Origin: a bacterium
Lineage (GTDB): Bacteria > Desulfobacterota > JAPLJL01
DNA: 10,591 bases
Reading direction: 5' to 3'
NCBI GenBank assembly: GCA_028713675.1
Contig: JAQTNV010000085.1
Span: 1-10,591 of the forward strand
The notes under the pieces were generated by a model. It was not told where the DNA came from. It worked only from the letters and a program-made list of their open reading frames with translations, and did no database searches. Below, piece by piece: positions 1-6,546 of the stretch. The translations under genes and the position numbers were made by a program. Within the stretch, counting starts at the first letter, position 1; each line of letters starts with the position of its first letter.

Positions 1-109
1 ATGCTCCGTGCGCCTTGCTCCTTTTCGCTCTGTTGTAAACCGAAACTGACATCGGCCCCGAAATAAATTGAGGATTGAGGGATGGAAAACAAAGTCAGCC
101 GGGACGGGT

Positions 110-1351
110 TTAAACCTGGTGGAAAAAGAGGCAGGCGTTGGTGCCGCCGAACCCGAAGGAGTTGGAAAGGGCGGTTTCCACCTTGGCCGACCGGGCGGTG
201 TTGGGCACGTAGTCGAGGTTGCATTCCGGGTCGGGATTCCGGTAATTGATGGTGGGGGGAACCCGGCCTTCCTTGATGGCCAGTACGGTGAAAACCGCTT
301 CCACGCCGCCGGAGGCCCCGAGCAGGTGTCCGGTCATGGATTTGGTCGCGCTGACCATGAGACCATCGCAGTCGCTTCCGAAAACCTCGCGGATGGCCCG
401 GGTCTCAATGGCATCCCCGGCAGGGGTGCCGGTGCCGTGGGCGTTGATATATTTGATCTTGATCCCGTTGCGGCTCGAACCTTCCTTGAGGGCGGCCTTC
501 ATCGCCCGGGCCGCGCCTTCGCCGCTCGGGTTCGGCGAGGAAAGATGGAAAGCGTCGCAGGTGGCCCCGTAACCGATCAGCTCGGCGTAAATCCGGGCGC
601 CCCGCCGGCGGGCTCTTTCCTTTTCTTCCAGGATCAGGATGCCGGCGCCTTCCCCGAGGATGAAGCCGTCCCGTTCCAGGTCGAAGGGACGGGACGCGCC
701 CTCCGGGTTTTCGTTGAAACGGGAGAGGGCGCGCATGGCGTCAAAGCCGGCGATGGCAAGCGGGGTGATGACGGCCTCGGTTCCCCCGGCGATCATGACT
801 TCCGCCTCCCCGCGCTGGATCATCCGGTAGGCCTCGCCGATCGCGTGGCTCCCGGAAGCGCAGGCGGTGACCGGGGCGAGGTTCGGTCCCTTGGCCCCGG
901 TGTGGATGGCAACCTGTCCGGCCGCCAGGTTGCTGATGGTCATGGGGATGAAAAAGGGAGAAACCCGGTCCGGACCCTTGTCCATCAGCGCCTGGTAATT
1001 TTTCAAGATTGCCGGCAGGCCTCCCATCCCGGTCCCGATGGCGACCCCGACGTCCTCGGCAAAGTCTTCGGTGATTTCAATCCCGGCGTCCTGCAGGGCC
1101 TGGAGACTCGCGGACATCCCGTACTGGATAAAGAGATCCATTTTCTTGATCTCTTTTTTCGGGATGCAATCCTCGGCGTTGAAGTTCCGGACCTCGCCGG
1201 CGATTTGGACAGGGGAGTTGGATGAATCGAAACGGGTGATCCGGTCGATGCCGCTTTTCCCGTTCAGGACGGCTTCCCAGGCGGAGCGGGTGTCATTCCC
1301 CACGGGGCTGACCATCCCCAACCCGGTAACCACCACCCGCCGCATCTTCAT
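110..1351 (-). CDS. fabF: 3-oxoacyl-ACP synthase II (FabF)
   Basis: This enzyme condenses malonyl-ACP with acyl-ACP in the elongation step of type II fatty-acid synthesis, in the cytoplasm. The 413-residue length is normal for the family. The thiolase-fold catalytic residues are visible: Cys164 in VTACASGSHA, His305 in NAHGTGTP and His342 in MTGHLLGASGG. The C-terminal SNSFGFGGTNA signature is also present, so the enzyme looks intact. It lies 30 bases downstream of acpP on the same strand, the classic acpP-fabF pairing. The start is uncertain. The Shine-Dalgarno AAGGAG at 1355-1360 is only 3 bases from the first ATG (1351) but 9 bases from an in-frame ATG at 1345. The shorter form, beginning MRRVVVTG, is therefore at least as likely. 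Function is secure; only the first two residues are in doubt. Confidence 0.96.
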   Translation of the reverse strand: MKMRRVVVTGLGMVSPVGNDTRSAWEAVLNGKSGIDRITRFDSSNSPVQIAGEVRNFNAEDCIPKKEIKKMDLFIQYGMSASLQALQDAGIEITEDFAEDVGVAIGTGMGGLPAILKNYQALMDKGPDRVSPFFIPMTISNLAAGQVAIHTGAKGPNLAPVTACASGSHAIGEAYRMIQRGEAEVMIAGGTEAVITPLAIAGFDAMRALSRFNENPEGASRPFDLERDGFILGEGAGILILEEKERARRRGARIYAELIGYGATCDAFHLSSPNPSGEGAARAMKAALKEGSSRNGIKIKYINAHGTGTPAGDAIETRAIREVFGSDCDGLMVSATKSMTGHLLGASGGVEAVFTVLAIKEGRVPPTINYRNPDPECNLDYVPNTARSAKVETALSNSFGFGGTNACLFFHQV

Positions 1352-1354
1352 CGA

Positions 1355-1360
1355 CTCCTT
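1355..1360 (-). promoter_or_regulatory. Ribosome binding site of fabF
   Basis: The minus strand reads AAGGAG. It is 3 bases from the ATG at 1351 and 9 bases from the ATG at 1345. The latter spacing is closer to the usual optimum and favours the shorter fabF start. Confidence 0.6.
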
Positions 1361-1381
1361 ATATAATGATGTCGGGAGGGA

Positions 1382-1663
1382 CTATTCTCTGTCGGAGAGG
1401 GTCAGGGCGTCTTTTCCGGTTTCCCCGTTTTCCTTCAATTTCAGGGTGATATAGCTGACCGCGTCTTGGACCTTCTTGACCCCTTCAATATCCTCGTCCG
1501 GGATGGAGATCCCGAAATCTTCCTCCAGGGCCATGATCAGTTCCACCACATCCAGGGAATCCGCTTCCAGGTCTTCCTGGAACCGGGCGGTGGCGATCGC
1601 CTTCTCCATGGTCACGTTGAGCTGCTCACAGATGATTTCCTTCACTCTTTTTTCTACGTCCAT
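1382..1663 (-). CDS. acpP: Acyl carrier protein (AcpP)
   Basis: This small acidic cytoplasmic protein carries acyl intermediates of fatty-acid synthesis on a 4'-phosphopantetheine arm. The attachment site is Ser36 in the motif EADSLDVVELIMALEEDF, which matches the family signature (DSLD at the start of helix II). The protein has 93 residues against about 77-80 for typical AcpP. The excess is a charged C-terminal tail after about residue 77 (KENGETGKDALTLSDRE). The start is well supported: AAGGAGG lies 6 bases upstream of the ATG. fabF follows after 30 bases, so the two are probably co-transcribed. The usual upstream partners fabD and fabG are not adjacent; a repeat-filled intergenic region lies there instead. 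Confidence 0.96.
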   Translation of the reverse strand: MDVEKRVKEIICEQLNVTMEKAIATARFQEDLEADSLDVVELIMALEEDFGISIPDEDIEGVKKVQDAVSYITLKLKENGETGKDALTLSDRE

Positions 1664-1695
1664 TTGTGGCCTCCTTTCAACTTCATTTGCATACT

Positions 1696-1724
1696 AAAAT
1701 AATCGCTAAGTTCCGGTCTTTAAA
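1696..1724 (-). promoter_or_regulatory. Possible promoter of acpP-fabF
   Basis: On the minus strand, TTTAAA (1719-1724) and TATTTT (1696-1701) are spaced by 17 bases. Each matches 4 of 6 sigma-70 consensus positions. The site is correctly placed upstream of the acpP ribosome binding site, but the match is weak and could be chance in AT-rich DNA. Confidence 0.3.
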
Positions 1725-1838
1725 GGAAAAATCCAAAGAACGGCGGAAAAATGCAGGGAAAGGCCGATTTTAACAGCTGGTCGGCCGTATAGACGCAGCG
1801 GGAAATAAGGAAATCAGGGGATTTTTAATAAAAATAGC

Positions 1839-2159
1839 AGGTCATAGGTGATAGGTCATAGGCATAGAGCATAGGGCATAGGGCATAGGGCATAGCGCAA
1901 AGAGCAAAATACGTGAAACGTGAGGCGTAAGGGGTAATACGTGAAAGGTGAAAGCTCAAAGGTCAAAGCTCAAAGGGAATATTGTCTATCGGGTCTATCG
2001 TGTTCTTTGGGTTCATTGTGTCGGTTTAAACTTTTTCTTTGACACTATAGACACTATGGACTCAATAGACTCAATGGACGCTTTTGATTTATGACCTATC
2101 ACCTATGACCTATGACCTACAACCCATGACCTTCGACCTTCTTCGCTGCTTACTGCCTA
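1839..2159. repeat. Symmetric heptamer/nonamer repeat block
   Basis: This block fills most of the gene-free gap between the START-domain gene and acpP. On the plus strand, about 20 degenerate heptamers run from 1839 to 1977 with one 6-base unit (for example AGGTCAT, AGGGCAT three times at 1873-1893, then GAAAGCT and CAAAGGT types). Four nonamers follow at 1984-2019 (GTCTATCGG, GTCTATCGT, GTTCTTTGG, GTTCATTGT). After a 21-base spacer come four nonamers in inverted sense at 2041-2076 (GACACTATA, GACACTATG, GACTCAATA, GACTCAATG). Ten inverted heptamers follow at 2090-2159 (TATGACC and TATCACC types). The outermost units at 1839-1860 and 2090-2111 are a perfect 22-base inverted repeat. The last heptamer ends on the stop codon of the neighbouring gene. 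Periods of 7 and of 9 lying side by side, with no open frame, argue against coding. Confidence 0.9.
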
Positions 2160-3572
2160 CTTGTTTTTCTTCACTCTCTCCAGCGCCAGGCGCCTGATCT
2201 CCTCCAGGCGTTTCTTTTTCTTCAGGGCTTTCAGCCGGTCCTTTTCGGGCGCGGGGGTTTCCGCCCAGTCTCTGACGGCCCGGATCCAGACAGAGCTTAA
2301 TATCGACTTGACCGCCACCGGCGCGTCGGGAACGGATTTCAGGACGTAGTCGGCGATCGTGCCCATCGAGGAGAAGGAGTAGCGGTTCCGCAATATCGCC
2401 AGGGTTTTAGTCCCGCCCGCGAGCGGAATCAGCTCCCAGGAGCCGTCCGCGGTATATTGGTCTCCCCGGAGGTGTTTCCAGGATATCTTTTTGTCGGGCG
2501 TGAATTCCACAGACATCTGGCAGTGGATTTTCCTGGTGTAGATCGGCAGCTTGATCTGGTAATGGAAGTCCATTTCCCCGGATTGGCCGTTCCGGGAGAT
2601 CCATTTCGCGTCATCCACGATGGAGATGTACCCCGCCTGCGAAGGGAAATCGGCCAGCTCCGGATAGACCGTTTCAGGGGGGAGGTTGATGATGATCCAG
2701 CTGGTGACCTCGGGCTGGACGCCGGCCGCGGTTTCTTCCGGAGTGGGGTCGGTGAAAAGCACGACCGGGCCCCGGGAGGAAAGGCCGATCAGGGTTTCCG
2801 CCGGGGTCAGCGAAAAGTCCGGTGCCGGCGTAACCGCGGCTGCCGGCTTCCCTTTTTCCAGCCGGGTTTTCAGGTTTTTCACGTAAACCGAGGCGCTGGA
2901 GACGCTGATCATCAGGTCGAGGGTCGGATCTCCTTCGATGAATTTCCGGAGGAAAATCGATTCGGGGGTGGTCCAGGAGGTGAAGTAGAACATCGTCTTC
3001 TTTCCGCCCTCCACCGGGAAAAGCTCCATATAGCCGTAGGTTTCCTTCAGATCGCCCCCGGTGCCGACCCAGTCAACCCGGTGCGGCGGGATGATCCGGT
3101 CGGTTACGGTGTAGTGGATCCGGTACGGGATAAAACCGAGCTTGAAGAGAAGGGTGTGCTCGACTTCAGCCCGGTTGCCCGTGACCTTGACGCTCGCTTT
3201 TTCGGTCTGGGCCATCCATTCCGGGTAGCGGGCGAAATCAATAAAGGTGTTGAAGGCGTCTTCCGGGGGAGCGTCGATGGTGATCCCGGCGGAAACCAGC
3301 CAGGGGATTTTTTCACCGGTGGTCTCGTCCACGATGATGAGAAGTCCCCGTTTCATGATGGATTCCAGGGTCTTGAGATCGACGCCTCCGGAAACCACCG
3401 AGCGGCTGGAGGTAAGCTTGACCATCTCATCAAGACTTTCCGCGGCGGCCCGGGCGGGGGATGAGGGGAAGAATATGTATCCCAGGAAAAGGCCTAGAAG
3501 AAAAACCGGGGAAAAGTTTTTCGGTGAGATTTTTGGGAAAAGCGACTGCAGAAAATAATTTAAGCCAGGCAT
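2157..3572 (-). CDS. Exported protein with two START/SRPBCC-like domains
   Basis: The 471-residue product begins with a long signal peptide: hydrophobic core at about residues 21-36, likely cleavage after ARA near residue 42. It is therefore predicted to act in the periplasm or outside. Two segments of about 145 residues (about 94-240 and 284-432) each show the START/SRPBCC pattern. Both have an initial strand followed by PPE (DAPPEDAFNTFIDFARYPEW, and NLPPETVYPELADFPSQAGY), then an alternating strand-rich sheet and a C-terminal helix. Such folds make a deep pocket for lipids or other hydrophobic ligands, but no ligand can be named here. The C-terminus (about 443-471) is a Lys/Arg-rich helix. 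GGAGG lies 11 bases before the ATG, slightly long spacing. The gene is divergent from the membrane protein at 3673. The TAG stop lies in the first unit of the repeat block. Confidence 0.8.
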   Translation of the reverse strand: MPGLNYFLQSLFPKISPKNFSPVFLLGLFLGYIFFPSSPARAAAESLDEMVKLTSSRSVVSGGVDLKTLESIMKRGLLIIVDETTGEKIPWLVSAGITIDAPPEDAFNTFIDFARYPEWMAQTEKASVKVTGNRAEVEHTLLFKLGFIPYRIHYTVTDRIIPPHRVDWVGTGGDLKETYGYMELFPVEGGKKTMFYFTSWTTPESIFLRKFIEGDPTLDLMISVSSASVYVKNLKTRLEKGKPAAAVTPAPDFSLTPAETLIGLSSRGPVVLFTDPTPEETAAGVQPEVTSWIIINLPPETVYPELADFPSQAGYISIVDDAKWISRNGQSGEMDFHYQIKLPIYTRKIHCQMSVEFTPDKKISWKHLRGDQYTADGSWELIPLAGGTKTLAILRNRYSFSSMGTIADYVLKSVPDAPVAVKSILSSVWIRAVRDWAETPAPEKDRLKALKKKKRLEEIRRLALERVKKNK

Positions 3573-3605
3573 TCTAATCTTTTCCTCCCGAACGGTTTAG
3601 AAAAT

Positions 3606-3639
3606 TTCTGACCTTGCAGCTTGAATTTTATAATATAAT
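3606..3639 (+). promoter_or_regulatory. AT-rich divergent promoter region
   Basis: Two overlapping perfect -10 hexamers TATAAT occur at 3629-3634 and 3634-3639 on the plus strand, about 35-45 bases before the membrane-protein start. The -35 is weak (TTCTGA at 3606-3611, 17 bases upstream of the first hexamer). Read on the minus strand, the same stretch gives TATTAT, with TTATGA 17 bases upstream of it. It could therefore also serve the divergent START-domain gene. The -10 call is good; strand-specific use is inferred. Confidence 0.5.
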
Positions 3640-3672
3640 AGAAGGGGTTTTTCATAAATAGGGAGGTGGAAA

Positions 3673-4524
3673 ATGGTGCAAGTGGATGTGTTCTGGAGTT
3701 ACGCGTTCGGGGCGGGCTTTGCCATGTCCGCCGCCCGGCAGCTGGCCCATGACCGGGAAAAAAACAACGGCAACTTTTTCGAGAACAAGTATTTCACCCA
3801 CACCCTGCTTTTCCTTTCCATCCTGTTTGTGCCTTCCGGGGCCAGCCTGCTCTGGGCTTATCCCGACTGGGAGACCATGCAGGTGGCGGTCAACAAGGAC
3901 AGCCTGCCGGTCTGGCTGGTAACGGCCTTTACCATTACCAACATCACGCAGGGACTCCTGGGCTTCTGGGTTACATATCATTTTATAATTAAGAAAAAAT
4001 TATATGCGGCCTTTTTTCAGAGCTGGATATCCTATTTTCTCTTCTTCTTCATCCTGGTCCACGGCTGGGACGGCACGGGCTACCAGCGGTTTTTCTCCTT
4101 TACCCGCCCGGACTTTCTCGCCTGGAACTGGGCCAACGCGAAGGTGTGGCTGACCTGCCCGGTGGCGTTAATGCTTTTGTTCTGGGGTGTCTTCCTGGTG
4201 CCCTGGCTGGGTCTACTGTGCGGCCGCTGGATCATTGACGGCTATAACTATGGAAACGTGGATGTCGAAAGAGCCAAGCAGGCCACCTTTACCGGCGTTT
4301 GCCTGGACTTCCTCAAACTGATCTTCGGCTACGGGCTCGGGATGGCTATCGGGGCGAGCCTTTTGATTCATGGCGCCGAAAAGCTGACGGGAAGCTTTTC
4401 CCTCGGGTGGGTTCTGGGGGTGCCGGTCTTTGCCGTGCTGGCATATCTCCTGGTCCTCCGGAGAAAGATGCTGTTATATCGTTTGGCGGACAGCCTGATC
4501 CTTCCGGCGGGTGAGTTGACGTAA
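3673..4524 (+). CDS. Multi-pass inner-membrane protein, function unknown
   Basis: I do not recognise the family. The 283-residue protein is strongly hydrophobic. Likely membrane segments lie near residues 41-62, 80-105, 112-131, 157-183, 211-233 and 243-263. A weaker hydrophobic stretch sits at 7-20. A basic and polar loop (residues 21-40, ARQLAHDREKNNGNFFENKY) precedes the first clear segment. Aromatic residues are abundant, and a conserved-looking interface motif HGWDGTGYQRFFSFTRPDF (130-148) sits between the third and fourth segments. No transporter, kinase or peptidase signature is visible. The start is supported by GGGAGG at 3661-3666. This is the only plus-strand gene in the window, with its own promoter-like region and a strong downstream hairpin, so it appears monocistronic. 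Confidence 0.8.
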   Translation: MVQVDVFWSYAFGAGFAMSAARQLAHDREKNNGNFFENKYFTHTLLFLSILFVPSGASLLWAYPDWETMQVAVNKDSLPVWLVTAFTITNITQGLLGFWVTYHFIIKKKLYAAFFQSWISYFLFFFILVHGWDGTGYQRFFSFTRPDFLAWNWANAKVWLTCPVALMLLFWGVFLVPWLGLLCGRWIIDGYNYGNVDVERAKQATFTGVCLDFLKLIFGYGLGMAIGASLLIHGAEKLTGSFSLGWVLGVPVFAVLAYLLVLRRKMLLYRLADSLILPAGELT

Positions 4525-4553
4525 CCTTACCACCGAATTTTCTCCCTGAAGTA

Positions 4554-4591
4554 AATGTCCCGATGGGTCAGACACCCATCGGGACATTCTT
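4554..4591 (+). terminator. Hairpin terminator after the membrane protein
   Basis: A perfect 15-base-pair stem (4554-4568 with 4574-4588; arm AATGTCCCGATGGGT) encloses a 5-base loop, CAGAC. It begins about 30 bases after the plus-strand stop codon. The following tract is short (CTTTATG), so termination may be only partly intrinsic. The stem could also stop minus-strand transcription arriving from the FKBP gene. Confidence 0.7.
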
Positions 4592-4633
4592 TATGAAATT
4601 AATGGGACCGGCGATCCGGAGGCCCCGGGAGAT

Positions 4634-4789
4634 TTACCCGCCTTCGCAGGAGACCATGGGTTTACCCGTGTATGAATGCTCTTTGGCGGGTAACCCTCCG
4701 AAGCTTTAGCGTAGGAGGGTAAGCTTCGGCGGGTTCCGCCCGCCGTAAGCTTGGTGGAGGTGCCACGGCTTTAGCCGTGGGGCTCCACC
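4634..4789. repeat. Cluster of nested palindromes (REP-like)
   Basis: Several inverted repeats are packed into this stretch: TTACCCGCC (4634-4642) with GGCGGGTAA (4685-4693); CCGAAGCTT (4698-4706) with AAGCTTCGG (4721-4729); CCCTCC (4694-4699) with GGAGGG (4714-4719); and CGGCGGG (4727-4733) with CCCGCCG (4739-4745). A two-tier hairpin follows: outer stem GGTGGAG (4753-4759) with CTCCACC (4783-4789), inner stem CCACGGCT (4763-4770) with AGCCGTGG (4773-4780). The alternatives are mutually exclusive, so the stretch can refold. Extragenic palindromes of this style are common in environmental bacterial genomes. The last hairpin directly follows the FKBP stop codon on the minus strand but has no T-run. 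Confidence 0.7.
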
Positions 4790-4791
4790 CC

Positions 4792-5310
4792 TTATTTCTT
4801 TTTCGAGATTTCCACCAGTTTGATTTCAAAAATCAGGGTTTTCCCGGCCAGGGGAGGATTGGCGTTCAGGGTAATGGTTTTATCGGTAACCGCGACTACC
4901 AGGACGGAAAGCGGCTGTCCGTTCGGCTGGGTAATCCTGACCATCTGGCCGGCCTGGAGTTGCTCGGACCCCTTGAGCTTGGCTTTCTCAATAGTCTGGA
5001 TCAGTTCCGGCCGGGGGGGACCGTAGGCTTTATCCGAAGGGATGGTGACGGTTTTGGACTGGCCCTTTTTCATTCCCAGAACCGCTTCCTCAAAACCGGG
5101 GATGATCTGTTTCTGGCCCAGGGTGAACTCCAGGGGTTCCTTATCCTGGGAACTGTCGAAAACCGTCCCGTCTTCCAGTTTCCCGGTATAGTGGACTTTA
5201 ACCGTGTCGCCCATCTTGGCCGATTTTTTAATCAGGTTGCAACCGGATAACCAGGCGGCGGTCAGGACCAGAGAAACCGCCATGATAATCTTTAAACTCC
5301 GAGCCGACAT
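4792..5310 (-). CDS. FKBP-type peptidyl-prolyl isomerase lipoprotein, SlyD-like
   Basis: This enzyme catalyses cis-trans isomerisation of X-Pro bonds and probably has chaperone activity at the cell envelope. The signal peptide ends in a lipobox, LSGC, with Cys24 as the lipidation site. Asn25 at the +2 position would favour outer-membrane sorting by E. coli rules. The FKBP fold starts at about residue 33 (GDTVKVHYTGKLEDGTVFDSS) and includes PGFEEAVLGMKKGQ. An inserted flap at about 97-145 and the closing motif NANPPLAGKTLIFEIKLVEI are the two-domain arrangement of SlyD. However, SlyD is normally cytoplasmic and has a His-rich metal-binding tail; this protein has a lipoprotein signal and only a Lys tail. 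AAGGAG lies 6 bases before the ATG. It appears to be a single-gene unit; the unknown gene upstream is 212 bases away. Confidence 0.92.
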   Translation of the reverse strand: MSARSLKIIMAVSLVLTAAWLSGCNLIKKSAKMGDTVKVHYTGKLEDGTVFDSSQDKEPLEFTLGQKQIIPGFEEAVLGMKKGQSKTVTIPSDKAYGPPRPELIQTIEKAKLKGSEQLQAGQMVRITQPNGQPLSVLVVAVTDKTITLNANPPLAGKTLIFEIKLVEISKKK

Positions 5311-5368
5311 CTTTTTCTCCTTTTTGAGGGTTGGATCCGAAACAAATAAGGAATAACCGATTCTCTGT

Positions 5369-5405
5369 TTAACCCTCTTTTGAAACAGGGAGGTCAGTTA
5401 ACCCT
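5369..5405. repeat. Two direct TTAACCCT repeats upstream of FKBP gene
   Basis: TTAACCCT occurs at 5369-5376 and 5398-5405, 29 bases apart (nearly three helical turns), in the 5' region of the FKBP gene. This is the spacing expected of a paired operator. No regulator can be named, and two 8-base copies may be chance. Confidence 0.3.
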
Positions 5406-5522
5406 GAAGCTTGCGTATCAGCAACACACTTTGTCTTAGGCTCCGTCCGGCTATCTTATCATTTTCCGATGAAATTATCTAAATCGCCCGGTCGCTGCGC
5501 CGGCCGGCGGCCCGGAGACCGG

Positions 5523-6260
5523 TTACGGTTTCTGGTCCCAGTGCTCCAGGATGAGCTTGGTCCAGAACTGGAGATCCTCCTCGGCCAGGATCATGCTGGC
5601 CATGCTTCCGGTGGCGTTGAGCAGGTTCACCGCGTTGATACTGACATCGCCGTCCATGATCTCGATAAAGCTGATCCGCTCGGAAAATCCCTGGTTGACG
5701 ACCTCGACCGCGTCGTAAAATTCCGCGAAATTCGCGAGCTGCCAGTCCGGGTTCTTTCCGTTCCGGGCCAGGATAAATTGCACAAAAAGATACATGGTGA
5801 TGAAACGGTAGGAAGATTCCCGCCAGGATTGAAACGGCAGGTGAAAAATCACCATGGGCCGCATTTTGCTGAGAAGAGGACAGCCGCTGGAAACCATGTA
5901 TATCCCCATCAGGGCTCCGGCGATGTCCTGGAGCGAGGCCCGCTTGTAGTAGGTCCTTTCCATGGCCCGGACCCAGACCTCCGCTTCGTCGTAGGAGGCA
6001 AAATCCTTGAAGAAATCGAAAAGATCCACCAGGCTGACCGCCACCGGACAGAGCGGGTGGGAGGATTCTTCCAGGGGGCAGTTGGGGCATTGGTGAAAGG
6101 AGAGCGCGGTCCAATCGGGCAGGACCTCTCTCGGCTCGTGGAGCAGGTTCAGCGTATCGTAATCGAGGTTGACGGTAAACGCCTGTTCCCGGCCATCGTC
6201 AAACTTGAGCTGGTAGGTAAAGGTGATGAGCTTTTGCGCCGCCTGATTGCTTTCGTTCAT
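5523..6260 (-). CDS. Conserved-looking cytoplasmic protein with Cys motif, function unknown
   Basis: I do not recognise the family with confidence. The 245-residue protein has no signal peptide or membrane segment. It opens with a short beta-rich segment (about 11-35, LITFTYQLKFDDGREQAFTV). A Cys/His patch follows at residues 56-71 (HQCPNCPLEESSHPLCP): Cys58, Cys61 and Cys71. Cys127 lies in SSGCPLL. The rest looks helical and aromatic (about 75-120 and 145-240). Four cysteines in CxxC-x9-C...C arrangement, with nearby His56 and His68, could bind zinc or an Fe-S cluster; this is inference. The start is well supported by GGGAGGAG, ending 7 bases before the ATG. It sits alone between the RNA-binding protein terminator and the FKBP gene, without informative neighbours. 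Confidence 0.75.
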   Translation of the reverse strand: MNESNQAAQKLITFTYQLKFDDGREQAFTVNLDYDTLNLLHEPREVLPDWTALSFHQCPNCPLEESSHPLCPVAVSLVDLFDFFKDFASYDEAEVWVRAMERTYYKRASLQDIAGALMGIYMVSSGCPLLSKMRPMVIFHLPFQSWRESSYRFITMYLFVQFILARNGKNPDWQLANFAEFYDAVEVVNQGFSERISFIEIMDGDVSINAVNLLNATGSMASMILAEEDLQFWTKLILEHWDQKP

Positions 6261-6287
6261 GGATTTTCTCCTCCCGGGTTGATTTAT

Positions 6288-6314
6288 TTTCTAACGATTT
6301 CCGGCAAAGGTCAA
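6288..6314 (-). promoter_or_regulatory. Possible promoter of the Cys-motif protein
   Basis: The minus strand has TTGACC (6309-6314), a good -35, then 15 bases, then TAGAAA (6288-6293), a fair -10. The gene lies behind a strong terminator and so needs its own promoter, and this is the best candidate. The short spacing lowers confidence. Confidence 0.35.
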
Positions 6315-6465
6315 TTAATTAAGCTGGCCGGTCGGCTGGCCCGGCGCAGGCAGCGCGGCTTCACGGATAAGAAAAAAAGGTGGTTAGTTTGCCGGGGGGT
6401 TGGGAAAATCAAGAAATCCCGCCGGGATGATTTGCGACGTTAAACAGGATAAAAGCTGAATGGCG

Positions 6466-6497
6466 AAAAAAAAGGGGGCCGGTTTGACCGGCCCCCT
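6466..6497 (-). terminator. Rho-independent terminator of the RNA-binding protein gene
   Basis: A stem of 10 base pairs (6474-6483 with 6487-6496; arm GGGGGCCGGT on the plus strand) has a 3-base loop. It is followed on the minus strand by eight T residues (A run at 6466-6473). It sits about 50 bases after the stop codon at 6547. This is a textbook intrinsic terminator and isolates the RNA-binding protein gene from the next gene. Confidence 0.93.
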
Positions 6498-6546
6498 GAG
6501 ATCAAGCAAACGGAAAAAAATATATTAACGGATTGGAAAAGACGAA

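Noticed and set aside
68-1225. A 385-codon plus-strand frame antisense to fabF
   Set aside because: Long antisense frames are expected opposite GC-rich genes; its translation is Gly/Pro/Arg-rich without domains, while the minus-strand frame is a complete FabF.
1762-1786. Possible terminator hairpin GGCCGA/TCGGCC on the minus strand before acpP
   Set aside because: Only a 6-base-pair stem with a 13-base loop and no clear T-run.
1839-2159. CRISPR array
   Set aside because: Units are 7 and 9 bases with no unique spacers, and no cas genes are present.
2457-3464. A 335-codon plus-strand frame antisense to the START-domain gene
   Set aside because: Low-complexity translation, no ribosome binding site, and the opposite strand has a coherent signal peptide and domains.
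5471-5522. GC-rich palindromic stretch after the Cys-motif gene as an intrinsic terminator
   Set aside because: Short CCGG-rich palindromes can pair in several ways, but no T-run follows on the minus strand.
5469-6443. A 324-codon plus-strand frame antisense to the Cys-motif protein
   Set aside because: Composition is that of an antisense shadow, and it runs across the minus-strand gene's ribosome binding site and promoter region. The minus-strand frame has a strong Shine-Dalgarno.
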